Origin: Planctomycetaceae bacterium
Lineage (GTDB): Bacteria; Planctomycetota; Phycisphaerae; Phycisphaerales; SM1A02
DNA: 17,723 bases
Assembly (NCBI GenBank): GCA_002685335.1
Contig: NYWY01000050.1
Location: 1 to 17,723, forward strand
Direction of reading: 5' to 3'
The notes beneath the pieces are model-generated. The model was not told the origin of the DNA, made no database searches, and saw only the letters and a program-made list of their open reading frames with translations. The stretch's first letter is position 1. Each line of letters opens with the position of its first letter. A program made the position numbers and the translations under genes. Positions 1-7,028 of this stretch are shown piece by piece.

Positions 1-1
1 G

Positions 2-340
2 TGGTTCATGGAGATGTTCGTCGACAGCTACGACTGGGTCATGGTCCCCAACGTCTACGCGATGAGCCAGAACGCGGATGGCGGACTCATCACCACCAAG
101 CCGTACTTCTCCGGGTCTTCCTACATTCGAAAGATGAGCAATCATCCGAAGGGCGACTGGACGGACGTCTGGGACGGCCTCTACTGGCGTTGGATCATCA
201 ATCACTCGGACGAACTCGCTCGCAACCCCCGTTGGGCCATGATGTGCGCCGCCGCGCGAAAGATGGCCCCGGAGAAGCGTGAGGCACACCTGGCCAATGC
301 CGAAGCGTTTCTCGACGCGATTCGGCCGAACGAAGGCTGA
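2..340 (+). CDS. Cryptochrome/photolyase-related protein, C-terminal end (5' truncated by window)
   Basis: The last 112 residues of a flavoprotein of the deoxyribodipyrimidine photolyase-related (PhrB/CryB-like) family, which repairs UV photoproducts or senses blue light using FAD. The reading frame is already open at base 2, so the gene starts outside the window. Seen directly: the FAD-domain block FMEMFVDSYDWVMVPNVYAM, then GGLITTKPYFSGSSYIRKMS, then WDGLYWRW and NPRWAMM, in the order expected for the family C-terminus. Family knowledge: the well-studied PhrB-type members carry three of four [4Fe-4S] ligand cysteines just after the SSYIxKMS block. Here that stretch reads NHPKGDWTDVWD and has no cysteine, so this copy looks like the variant without that cluster. 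The gene converges on the protease gene downstream. Family assignment is fairly secure; repair versus photoreceptor role cannot be decided. Confidence 0.85.
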   Translation, partial: WFMEMFVDSYDWVMVPNVYAMSQNADGGLITTKPYFSGSSYIRKMSNHPKGDWTDVWDGLYWRWIINHSDELARNPRWAMMCAAARKMAPEKREAHLANAEAFLDAIRPNEG

Positions 341-388
341 CCGTCTGCCGGACCGCCGATGGTGTGAAGTTGGCTCCCTTCTTCGGCG

Positions 389-420
389 ATCCTCCCCGGG
401 GGTTGGTGCCCCGGGTGGAT
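389..420 (+). terminator. Hairpin downstream of the photolyase gene
   Basis: An inverted repeat about 50 bases after the photolyase stop: ATCC/GGAT outer stem (389-392 with 417-420), a small internal loop, then a 7-bp stem CCCGGGG/CCCCGGG (395-401 with 409-415) around a 7-base loop. It is followed by GGATTT and has no true T-run, so it is only a candidate transcription terminator for the + strand gene. Confidence 0.35.
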
Positions 421-429
421 TTCGAGATC

Positions 430-460
430 GTGACCCCGTGACCCCGTGACCCCGTGACCC
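430..460. repeat. Tandem 8-bp repeat GTGACCCC, 3.9 copies
   Basis: Almost four exact head-to-tail copies of GTGACCCC in the gap between the convergent photolyase and protease genes (341-687). A simple-sequence repeat; no function is visible. The rest of this gap holds only the two terminator hairpins and no convincing ORF. Confidence 0.85.
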
Positions 461-634
461 ATCGATGTCGGCGTAGGGAACGGCGGACGCTCCATGTGAA
501 GCGGCCGCCAACTGAAACGTGGTCGGAGAGGATGGAACCTTCTCGCCGTTCGTGCGGCCCGGAGGATGTTCCGGCGGACCTTCTCGATCGGTGGGCGGTT
601 CGCGGTCGCCGTCGTACGCGTGGACCATCAAAGA

Positions 635-664
635 CGACGCCCTCGGCACGGGCCGAGGGCGTCG
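635..664 (-). terminator. Terminator of the subtilisin-like protease gene
   Basis: A perfect 13-bp stem (635-647 with 652-664, core GACGCCCTCGGC) around a 4-base loop ACGG, starting about 25 bases after the protease stop codon. On the minus strand it is followed by TCTTTG, a short T-rich stretch. Position, stem strength and loop size fit a Rho-independent terminator. Confidence 0.65.
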
Positions 665-687
665 AAGATGAAACTGGATTCGGGCGC

Positions 688-3060
688 TCAGGGGCAGCCG
701 CCCCAGGCGGACAGGATCAGACCGAGGTCACCGCCACCGACGTTGCCGTCGCCGTCGAGGTCGGCGTCCGGATCCGAGGTTCCAAAGACCGCAAGCAGCA
801 GTCCCAGGTCGTCTCCACCGACCGAACCGTCGCCGGTGAGGTCTCCGGGACAGGGAGCGGTGTCTTCGCAGAGCACGCCACCGACCGTGAGGAGGTCGAT
901 CGCCGCTTCGACCACCGAGCCATCACCGAGGTCGCTCGCGATGAATCGAATCCGCATATTGGAAGACGGGGTGATCAGCGATCCGATGTTGAACGTCTTG
1001 GTCACCCAGGCGCCCGCATTCTCGGTGACGTTCTCGACCGTCTGCCAGGTCGATCCACCGTCATTGGAGATGTCGATCACCATGGTGTCGCTCTCCGGGG
1101 CGGCCCCGGTGTCGTTCGAGTACCAGCGGCGATAGCTGATGACGGAACCATTGACCGCGGCTCCGTCGAACGAGGGCGAGATCAGGGTGGTGATGCCACC
1201 GTCGATGTCGTTCTCGCCGAGACTTCCCCCGACCGACCCCTGTCCGGTGAAGAAGCAGGAGGATCCGCTGGCGGCGTTCTCAGGCTGGGCATCCGTCCCG
1301 TTGGGATTGCCTCGGGTCCAGAGGCCGGTGGTCGCGGTGTCGGAGGGCAGTCCGATGGTCCACCCGGCGTTCGAGTTCGCATCGTCTTCGATCACGATGA
1401 CCTCCTCGCCGACGGCCACGAAGAGTGGATCGCCCGTACCACCGGAAGGAAGGTTGATGACCCCGGCGGTCTCGCCTTGAATCGTGAAGTAGAAGCGGGG
1501 ACTCCAGTCGCACTCGGCGGGAGGAAGCGTCGCTTCGAATCGGTCCGAGCTGACCTGGGTCAGAGGAAGCGATTGGAATAAGCCGCTGCCGAAGTCGATC
1601 TCCAGGGTGGACGAACCGTCGACCAGGATGTCTTCGCGAGGATCGATGGTGACCGCGAGGGTCAGTTCTTCGCCGGCGGGCACGTAATCCGGCAGCGTTC
1701 CAGCCAGGGCGATCTGGGGGCCGAGGAAGGACTGCTCGAGTGCCGCTTCCACATCCAGCACGCCGCCGGTTCCGACCAGGCCGGAGAGACCGGACACTGG
1801 TCGGACGCTTGCGTAGATGATGTCGACGACGTCTTCGTAGTCCACGTCACCCAGCACGCTGTAGACGAGGGCGACGCCACCCGCCACGTGCGGCGTGGCC
1901 ATCGAGGTGCCGTTGAAGCTCGAATAGCCGTTGTTGGGCGTGGTGCTCAGGACGTTGACGCCGGGGGCCGCGATGTCGACGCCGGTGCCGTACTGGCTGA
2001 AGGAAGCGAGCACATCGTTGGAATCGGTCGCCGCCACCGAGATGATGTTGTAGTGGGTGTAGAGGGCGGGGTAGCTTGCGCTGCTGGTTCCGCCATTGCC
2101 GGCCGCGGCACAGAAGATGTGCTCGTAGTTGTTGCCGGCGGACTGGATCAGGTTGGAGAAGGTCGAACTGAATCCGCCTCCGCCGTAGCTGTTGTTGGAG
2201 ACCTTCGCTCCGTTGATGCAGGAGGCCTGAAGCGAGTCGAGGATGGCCTGGGTGGACAGTGACTGGTTTCCGACTCGGAAGATCATCAGGCTGCACTTCC
2301 AGTTGACGCCCACCACTCCGAGGTTGTTGTTGCCGCGGGCACCGACGGTGCCGGCGGTGTGCGTGCCGTGTCCGTTCTGGTCCGCGGGATTCGCATCGTT
2401 GTCGTAGAAGTCCCAGCCGAAGGTGTCGTCGACGAGGCCGTTGCCATCGTCATCGATGCCGTTGCCGGAGATCTCGCCGGGATTCGACCAGAGGTTGTCC
2501 GCCAGATCCGAGTGGGTGGGGTCCGTTCCGGAGTCGATGATCGCGATCGCGAAATCCTGTTCGCCGACATGATCGTCCCAGGCGGCGGGCGCGTTGATCC
2601 TGGACATCCCGTAGAGATTGTTCCAGTACGTGTCGTTCGGAGTGGTGTCGAAGAACTCCATCACGTAGACCGGCTCGATGTACTCGAGGATGTCACCGCG
2701 GAATCGATATCGATCAAGGAAGTCCGAGACCTTGCCTTCGATGTCGAGGCAGTAGGTCCCCGGCATCATCCTTTCGTACGAGCTCGAGACCGAAGCGTTC
2801 ATCTCCTCGAGCAGCCCGATCCGACCTCCGGCATCGATCGCCTGGCGGAATCGAACGAACACCCGGTTGGGGACGACGTCGTACTGGCCCCAGGTCTCGT
2901 CGGTGATGATTGACTCGCGGACGCCCTCGTCCACCATGCCTCCGGCATCAAGGATTTCCGGGGCCACGGCGGGTCTGACCCCGGGGCCGTCCGAAGTGGC
3001 GGCAAGGATCGGGGTGCTCGCGATGGCCAAGGCGATCGAAGCGTGGGTGAGGATGATCAT
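688..3060 (-). CDS. Secreted subtilisin-like serine protease (S8) with C-terminal dockerin-like repeats
   Basis: A secreted 790-residue endopeptidase. The ATG at 3060 is chosen because AGGAG lies 10 bases upstream (3071-3075) and the protein then begins with a signal peptide, MIILTHASIALAIAS..LAA. Residues about 60-135 look like a propeptide (NRVFVRFRQA ... EYIEPVYVME). The catalytic domain shows the S8 triad in order: Asp176 in AIIDSGTD, His231 in NGHGTHTAG, Ser386 in NGTSMATPHVAGG, with the oxyanion Asn322 in AAGNGG. About 250 residues of beta-sandwich-like sequence follow (LWTRGNPNGT, SYRRWYSNDTG). The last 50 residues hold two dockerin-like calcium motifs, DLTGDGSVGGDD and DLDGDGNVGGGD, and end in LILSAWGGCP. 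From memory, such Phycisphaerales C-termini are annotated as a 'GC-type' dockerin anchor. The gene is divergent from the lipoprotein gene at 3714. Substrate unknown; family assignment secure. Confidence 0.93.
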   Translation of the reverse strand: MIILTHASIALAIASTPILAATSDGPGVRPAVAPEILDAGGMVDEGVRESIITDETWGQYDVVPNRVFVRFRQAIDAGGRIGLLEEMNASVSSSYERMMPGTYCLDIEGKVSDFLDRYRFRGDILEYIEPVYVMEFFDTTPNDTYWNNLYGMSRINAPAAWDDHVGEQDFAIAIIDSGTDPTHSDLADNLWSNPGEISGNGIDDDGNGLVDDTFGWDFYDNDANPADQNGHGTHTAGTVGARGNNNLGVVGVNWKCSLMIFRVGNQSLSTQAILDSLQASCINGAKVSNNSYGGGGFSSTFSNLIQSAGNNYEHIFCAAAGNGGTSSASYPALYTHYNIISVAATDSNDVLASFSQYGTGVDIAAPGVNVLSTTPNNGYSSFNGTSMATPHVAGGVALVYSVLGDVDYEDVVDIIYASVRPVSGLSGLVGTGGVLDVEAALEQSFLGPQIALAGTLPDYVPAGEELTLAVTIDPREDILVDGSSTLEIDFGSGLFQSLPLTQVSSDRFEATLPPAECDWSPRFYFTIQGETAGVINLPSGGTGDPLFVAVGEEVIVIEDDANSNAGWTIGLPSDTATTGLWTRGNPNGTDAQPENAASGSSCFFTGQGSVGGSLGENDIDGGITTLISPSFDGAAVNGSVISYRRWYSNDTGAAPESDTMVIDISNDGGSTWQTVENVTENAGAWVTKTFNIGSLITPSSNMRIRFIASDLGDGSVVEAAIDLLTVGGVLCEDTAPCPGDLTGDGSVGGDDLGLLLAVFGTSDPDADLDGDGNVGGGDLGLILSAWGGCP

Positions 3061-3128
3061 GGTTCTGCATCTCCTGCGTTGTGAGGGAAGAGTCACGCGG
3101 GTGTTTCACCGCGCCCGGACTGAAGGAG

Positions 3129-3154
3129 TGACGAATAAAGATGACGTTTGTTCC
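3129..3154 (-). promoter_or_regulatory. ECF-sigma-like promoter candidate for the protease
   Basis: Read on the minus strand, GGAAC (3154-3150) is followed after exactly 16 bases by CGTCA (3133-3129). This matches the GGAAC-N16-CGTC layout of many extracytoplasmic-function sigma promoters. It would give a leader of about 60 bases before the protease ATG. No good TTGACA/TATAAT pair was seen nearby. Inference from one pattern match only. Confidence 0.3.
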
Positions 3155-3231
3155 AGAATTTCGAAAGGTCTGAAATGATGGAGAACCGTGTCCGGTGTTA
3201 TCGATATCGCGTGCGAAAACGAACGTGTCAC

Positions 3232-3247
3232 CCAAACATCTGTTTGG
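3232..3247. promoter_or_regulatory. 16-bp palindrome between divergent exoprotein genes (operator candidate)
   Basis: CCAAACA-TC-TGTTTGG is a perfect 7-bp inverted repeat with a 2-bp centre. It is AT-rich compared with its surroundings and lies between the protease start (3060) and the lipoprotein start (3714). The size and symmetry fit the site of a homodimeric helix-turn-helix regulator. It has no long loop or T-run, so a terminator is unlikely. Confidence 0.4.
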
Positions 3248-3701
3248 ATCGGGGGGCGATGGGAGGCGTCGGATTCGAGTTTCATCACCTGGAATCCGGT
3301 TCACCCGTGTTCATCCCGGCGTTCGTACCGCCTCGGTGATCGGACGACCGAGTCCCGGAACACGTCGCGATACCGCCGATATCGAGGTCCGAGATCACGA
3401 TGGTTCTCGAAAAGATGGTGTCTCATCGCTCCGGAATCGAAGCGGGAGACAAAGAGAGACACAGGTCTTCTGCGGTTTCGGTATCGAGCCGTCCGGTCAG
3501 GCCCGGCCGTCGATGGCATGAGCGGCATCGAGACGAGGCGGAGCTCATCAGTGGTTCCGGCCCGATCACCCCTCATACAGTCGGGTTCGTGGTCGAGGGG
3601 TTCACGGCGGAGGTCCGAAGGGCACGCGAGGTGGATCAACGCCCGCTGAACCGATTCACGCCGATCGAGACCAATGGAGCCTGGGCGGGAGCCGAGACCG
3701 A
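3248..3701. other. Long intergenic stretch with no recognised gene
   Basis: About 450 bases, part of the 653-base gap between the divergent protease and lipoprotein genes. Several overlapping ORFs are open here on both strands, but they lack convincing starts, are Arg/Ser/Pro-rich and resemble no family, so I treat them as chance ORFs of GC-rich DNA. A weak hairpin CTCGGT/ACCGAG (3332-3337 with 3347-3352) was seen. An unrecognised small RNA or long upstream control region is possible. Confidence 0.5.
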
Positions 3702-3707
3702 TACCAT
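3702..3707 (+). promoter_or_regulatory. -10-like TACCAT, six bases before the start codon (leaderless promoter candidate)
   Basis: GATACCAT lies so that TACCAT ends exactly six bases before the ATG at 3714. No Shine-Dalgarno sequence precedes this ATG. The same GATACCAT-N6-start layout occurs before the GTG at 9064, and TAGACT-N6-GTG at 17529. No clear -35 box is visible. Transcription would start at or next to the start codon. Confidence 0.5.
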
Positions 3708-3713
3708 CTCACC

Positions 3714-5513
3714 ATGCGCCAACTTGATTTCATCGTCATCGCGTTCCTCGCCGCTTGTCTTCTCGGCACCAGTGGGTGCCGGACCGAAGCGGAAGCCGGT
3801 ACCGAGTCGACTTCGATCCTGTCCGCCGCCCCCCGCGCGGACCCGCCGCGATCCGGCCGCGATCCGTCGACCCTGCCGGACCCGCTTCCGCGGCAACTGG
3901 GTGGACCGGTGGCACGGGGAACGACCGAAGTCTTCACCATCGACACGAACGCCTTTCGACGCCGGATCGATCGGCGAAGATTCGACGGAGTCGGAGTGCG
4001 GCCCGCGAGTTTCCTGCCGCCTCACCGGAAGCCGAAACTCGATTTCGATCGGCCGGAGAACGATCTGCCGGTCGGAGATCCGGTTCCGATCGCCCGGACG
4101 ACCCCCGAGAACGCGTTTCCCGGGATTCGGCAGACGCCGTGGAGTCCGCCGGATCCTTCGATCGCGGTCGGTCCCCAGCACGTTCTTGAAACCGTGAACA
4201 TGAAGATCGCGTGGTTCGACAAGTCGGGCACGCCGCAGTTCGAACAGTTTCTCGACGACACGGGTGATCCGGGATTCTTCGAAGAGGTGGGGGCCGGCGG
4301 TTTCACCTTCGATCCCAAGTGCTTCTATGACACGCACGCCGAGCGATACGTCGTTCTCGCTCTTGAGTACTACTCCGGCGCCGGTGAAGCCTGGATGACC
4401 TTCGCCGTGAGTGATGACGACGATCCCGACGGGATCTGGTTCAAGTACCGAACCTGGGCTTTGATCGAATCCGAGGGAAGCGAGTACTGGGTCGACTATC
4501 CGGGTTTCGGGTACGACGAGAACGCCTGGTACATCACGTCCAACCTGTTCGAACTCGGGAACGGACCCGGACCGGGATTCCTTGGAGGGTTGGTTCGAGT
4601 CATCGACAAGTCGGGGCCGCTCTCGGGCGAAACCGCCGAATGGTCCGATCTGATCGCGGGTGGCGCTTCCTGGCAGGTCGCCCAGGCGCCTGCCGCCGGC
4701 CAGTCGACTCGCATCGTTCGCCAGGCGGGAGGCGACCAGCTGGAGATCGGTCGGATCGAAGACCCGCTCGGAGATGCGGTCCTCTCGACTGCGCTGGTCG
4801 ATGTTCCCAACGTGGACTTCGACAATGCCGCCCCCACTCCGGTCGGCGACGGACTCTGGATCGTCGATCCGCGGATCATCAACGCGACCATTCGCGACGA
4901 GGTGCTCTGGTTGGGCAATCATGGGCGCCGCCCCGGCAGCACGGTGGCATCGGCGGTGTGGTACGCGATCGATTGTGGAACGGATCCGCCGTTGCTCGAC
5001 CAGGCGGGCGCCTTCACCTTCGAGAATGACGAGCATTCGTTCTTTCCCGCCCTTGCGGTCAACGGTCTCGGAGATGCGGCCATCGGATTCGGTCGTTCGG
5101 GGCCCGGCCTCGATCCGGTGATCGAAGTGGCCGGCCGTCGGGCCACGGATCCTCCGGGCACCATGAGCACGTCGGTCCGGGTGGGAGCGAGCGTGACCAG
5201 TCCGACCGGCGGTGGCGGGCCCGACGGCCTGAGTCGATGGGGGGACTACTTCGACTGCACCGTGGATCCCGTGGACGACCGCACCTTCTGGATGGTGGGC
5301 GAACTCCAGGATGCCGATGGCTGGACCACCGAGATCCATCGCTTCACGGTCGGTCTCGCCGCCGACCTCAACGGTGACGGGGTCGTGAACGGAGCCGACT
5401 TCGGTCTCCTCCTCGCCGCCTTCGGTGATGCCGGCGGCCCGGCGGACCTCAACCGGGATGGCCTGGTCGACGGCGGTGACGCGGGACTGATGCTGTCGGA
5501 TTGGTCGGACTGA
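3714..5513 (+). CDS. Exported lipoprotein-like protein with C-terminal dockerin-like repeats
   Basis: A 599-residue exported protein of unknown function. The N-terminus MRQLDFIVIAFLAACLLGTSGC is a signal peptide ending in a possible lipidation Cys22. Its -3 residue is Thr rather than the usual Leu, so lipidation is uncertain. A low-complexity Pro/Arg-rich stretch reaches about residue 120. The main body (about 145-545) has many Trp, Tyr and Gly turns, such as DPSIAVGPQHVLETVN, WMTFAVSDDDDPDGIW, YWVDYPGFGYDENAWY and SRWGDYFDCTVDP, and looks like a beta-propeller or other all-beta extracellular fold (inference). Residues 551-599 hold the paired calcium motifs DLNGDGVVNGAD and DLNRDGLVDGGD. The gene is divergent from the protease, and both products share the same C-terminal module. 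It has no Shine-Dalgarno; see the -10-like element at 3702. No catalytic motif was recognised. Confidence 0.85.
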   Translation: MRQLDFIVIAFLAACLLGTSGCRTEAEAGTESTSILSAAPRADPPRSGRDPSTLPDPLPRQLGGPVARGTTEVFTIDTNAFRRRIDRRRFDGVGVRPASFLPPHRKPKLDFDRPENDLPVGDPVPIARTTPENAFPGIRQTPWSPPDPSIAVGPQHVLETVNMKIAWFDKSGTPQFEQFLDDTGDPGFFEEVGAGGFTFDPKCFYDTHAERYVVLALEYYSGAGEAWMTFAVSDDDDPDGIWFKYRTWALIESEGSEYWVDYPGFGYDENAWYITSNLFELGNGPGPGFLGGLVRVIDKSGPLSGETAEWSDLIAGGASWQVAQAPAAGQSTRIVRQAGGDQLEIGRIEDPLGDAVLSTALVDVPNVDFDNAAPTPVGDGLWIVDPRIINATIRDEVLWLGNHGRRPGSTVASAVWYAIDCGTDPPLLDQAGAFTFENDEHSFFPALAVNGLGDAAIGFGRSGPGLDPVIEVAGRRATDPPGTMSTSVRVGASVTSPTGGGGPDGLSRWGDYFDCTVDPVDDRTFWMVGELQDADGWTTEIHRFTVGLAADLNGDGVVNGADFGLLLAAFGDAGGPADLNRDGLVDGGDAGLMLSDWSD

Positions 5514-5592
5514 ATCCGGCCCGGGGTCCGGGGATGAAGTCGTTCATCGACGTCGAGTCACCGCGTCCGGGTCGTCACCCATCGCGGAGAAA

Positions 5593-5622
5593 CAGCGGCC
5601 GTCCGCTTCGGAACGGCCGCTG
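5593..5622 (-). terminator. Strong hairpin terminator after tRNA-Arg, possibly bidirectional
   Basis: A perfect 10-bp stem CAGCGGCCGT/ACGGCCGCTG (5593-5602 with 5613-5622), capped by a further CCG/CGG stem around CTTC. On the minus strand it starts 8 bases after the tRNA and is followed by TTTCTCC. It also sits 80 bases after the lipoprotein stop on the + strand, so it may serve both convergent units. Confidence 0.65.
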
Positions 5623-5629
5623 CTTGAAG

Positions 5630-5703
5630 CGTCCATGGGAGGACTCGAACCTCCAACCCCTGCCTTCGGAGGGCAGTGCTCTATCCAATTGAGCTACATG
5701 GAC
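5630..5703 (-). tRNA. tRNA-Arg (anticodon CCG)
   Basis: A full cloverleaf can be drawn on the minus strand. The acceptor stem GTCCATG/CATGGAC has 7 bp. The D stem GCTC/GAGC has loop AATTGGATA. The anticodon stem CTGCC/GGCAG has loop CTCCGAA, giving anticodon CCG (reads CGG, Arg). The variable region is GGGTT, and the T stem GGAGG/CCTCC has loop TTCGAGT. The discriminator base is G at 5630, and the CCA end is not encoded. It lies 52 bases after the stop of the coiled-coil membrane protein gene on the same strand and has its own promoter candidate and terminator. Confidence 0.96.
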
Positions 5704-5752
5704 CGATCCGTTCGCGACCGGGAGGGCGGTCATCCCCCCGGAGCGATCGCGG

Positions 5753-5781
5753 AGTCTATTCGTTGCCCCTCGCCTCGTCGA
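5753..5781 (-). promoter_or_regulatory. Promoter candidate for tRNA-Arg inside the end of the upstream gene
   Basis: On the minus strand TCGACG (5781-5776), then 17 bases, then TAGACT (5758-5753). The -35 matches TTGACA at four of six positions and the spacer is ideal. The TAG of the -10 box is also the stop codon of the membrane protein gene. A start near 5746 would give a leader of about 43 bases before the mature tRNA. Confidence 0.4.
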
Positions 5782-6739
5782 GCATGCGTTGAACGAGGGC
5801 GAGTTCCGCGGCCATGCGGGCCCGTTCGAGGGTCGCGGATTCGAGGGCCTCGTCAAGAAATTCCAGCTGTTCGATCGCGGTTCTCCAGCGGCGGATCGAA
5901 CGGGTGTTCTCGGTGGTGAGTCGCTGGTGATCGACCACGAGAATTCCCGCCGCGTCCAGTTCGGCGTTCATCGCGGCCCGCTCGTTCTGCAGGATCGAAA
6001 CCTCTTCTCGAAGCAGGGCGAGTTCCGGGCCGGGATCCATGGGGACGACGGGTGCCGGACGGGCCAGGACCGCCGCCGGACCGGACTCGGGAGAAGACTC
6101 GGTCGGCGTCTCGCCGCTACCATTTTCGGGCCAGAAATCAGTGACCAGCCAGGCCACGAGAACGGCGGTTGCGACCATCCAGCCCCCCCGGCCGGAGCGA
6201 CCGGCTCGGTCGCCCGAGGGAGGCCGGGACGTCGGCCCGTCGGTGACCACTCGACCGGTGGCGTCGGCTCGAGGCGCCGTTGGATGAGGACTTCCCTCGG
6301 GGCGTCCGCCGGCAGGCGAAGTCGGAACCCAGGTCCGACTGGTGGTGTTCACCGGTTCCGCGTCGCCCGTGGTTTCGGTCTGCGACGTCGAGCCGACCAG
6401 AGAATTCGGCGTGTCCGGCTCTTCGGGAGATTCATGGGGCATGGGGGCCTCCGTGGCTGCGATCCGTGCGGGGTGATGATCTCCCGACGCCTCTGCAGCT
6501 TCGGCTTCTTCGCCCGTCGGCCGCCAGTTCATCGCCCACTTGGGAGGGCGATTGTCATCGAGGCGGGTGACGATCCGATCCAGAGAGCCTTTCGACTCCG
6601 AGGCCGCCTTCACTGGAGGCTCGACCGCATCGTCGTTCTCATCGCGGTGGCCCGCCTCGGTCTCTTCGGAATCAATCGGATCGAAGGCTGCGAAGGGCAA
6701 CGGGGGGGTCTCGTCGGAGTATGAGGAGGAATCGCTCAT
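5756..6739 (-). CDS. Single-pass membrane protein with disordered N-terminus and C-terminal coiled coil; function unknown
   Basis: A 327-residue protein that I do not recognise. Residues 1-185 are acidic, Pro/Ser/Thr/Glu-rich and probably disordered, except for the short conserved-looking patch LDRIVTRLDDNRPPKWAMNW (about 53-72). One hydrophobic segment, GWMVATAVLVAWLVTDFW (186-203), follows a basic stretch (GDRAGRSGRGG), which suggests the N-terminus is cytoplasmic. After a Pro-rich linker, residues about 237-325 form a predicted coiled coil (LLREEVSILQNERAAMNAEL ... ERARMAAELALVQRMLDEA). The C-terminal part would be periplasmic. There is no enzyme motif. A structural or scaffolding role is only a guess. 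The ATG at 6739 overlaps, in the shared bases CATG, an ATG on the other strand and has no good Shine-Dalgarno, so the start is less certain than the rest. Confidence 0.75.
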   Translation of the reverse strand: MSDSSSYSDETPPLPFAAFDPIDSEETEAGHRDENDDAVEPPVKAASESKGSLDRIVTRLDDNRPPKWAMNWRPTGEEAEAAEASGDHHPARIAATEAPMPHESPEEPDTPNSLVGSTSQTETTGDAEPVNTTSRTWVPTSPAGGRPEGSPHPTAPRADATGRVVTDGPTSRPPSGDRAGRSGRGGWMVATAVLVAWLVTDFWPENGSGETPTESSPESGPAAVLARPAPVVPMDPGPELALLREEVSILQNERAAMNAELDAAGILVVDHQRLTTENTRSIRRWRTAIEQLEFLDEALESATLERARMAAELALVQRMLDEARGNE

Positions 6740-7028
6740 GAGTCTGGTGGATGACCGGTCGGGGATTTCCGGGTCGCTGCAGGAGGACTGGGACTCGGAG
6801 AGACTACGCGTTGCGGTGCTGGAGCGCCTGAAACCGCCGGTTCATCCACAGTTCGAAGCGGCATTGGAAAGCCCCTCAGCCCGCTCGGAGATCCCCGTAC
6901 CGACCCGCCCCGGAGCACTTCATGAGACTCGCCCAGTTCCAGCAGCACATCCGAGATCGCTACTACGAGACCGATGCCGCCCGGGGGGTTCCGGGCACGT
7001 TTCTCTGGTTCACCGAGGAAGTCGGTGA
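6738..7028 (+). CDS. Possible small protein upstream of and overlapping the MazG-like gene
   Basis: A 96-residue ORF that fills the otherwise empty 180 bases between the membrane protein and the MazG-like gene, then overlaps the latter by about 107 bases in another frame. For: a strong GGAGGA lies seven bases before its ATG, and over its unique part the second codon position is much poorer in GC than the first and third, as in real genes. The stretch WDSERLRVAVLERLKPPVHP looks protein-like. Against: the GGAGGA is also the antisense of a Ser run in the neighbouring gene, the ATG overlaps that gene's start, and the tail overlapping the MazG-like gene looks non-native (Arg/Pro/Gly-rich). No family was recognised. 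Confidence 0.3.
   Translation: MSLVDDRSGISGSLQEDWDSERLRVAVLERLKPPVHPQFEAALESPSARSEIPVPTRPGALHETRPVPAAHPRSLLRDRCRPGGSGHVSLVHRGSR

Noticed and set aside
454..1581. 375-residue + ORF antisense to the protease C-terminus
   Set aside because: It covers the terminator hairpin and mirrors the protease codons; no native protein features.
3061..3096. Protease start at 3096, twelve codons upstream
   Set aside because: It would place basic, non-hydrophobic residues (MTLPSQRRRCRT) before the signal peptide and would turn the AGGAG at 3071-3075 into coding sequence.
3188..3649. Overlapping ORFs in the gap between protease and lipoprotein genes
   Set aside because: No credible ribosome site or family resemblance, and both strands are open in the same stretch, as expected by chance at this GC content.
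3636..5339. 567-residue minus-strand ORF over the lipoprotein-like gene
   Set aside because: The + strand has a signal peptide and dockerin-like motifs; the antisense product is Arg/Gly/Pro-rich with no recognisable features.
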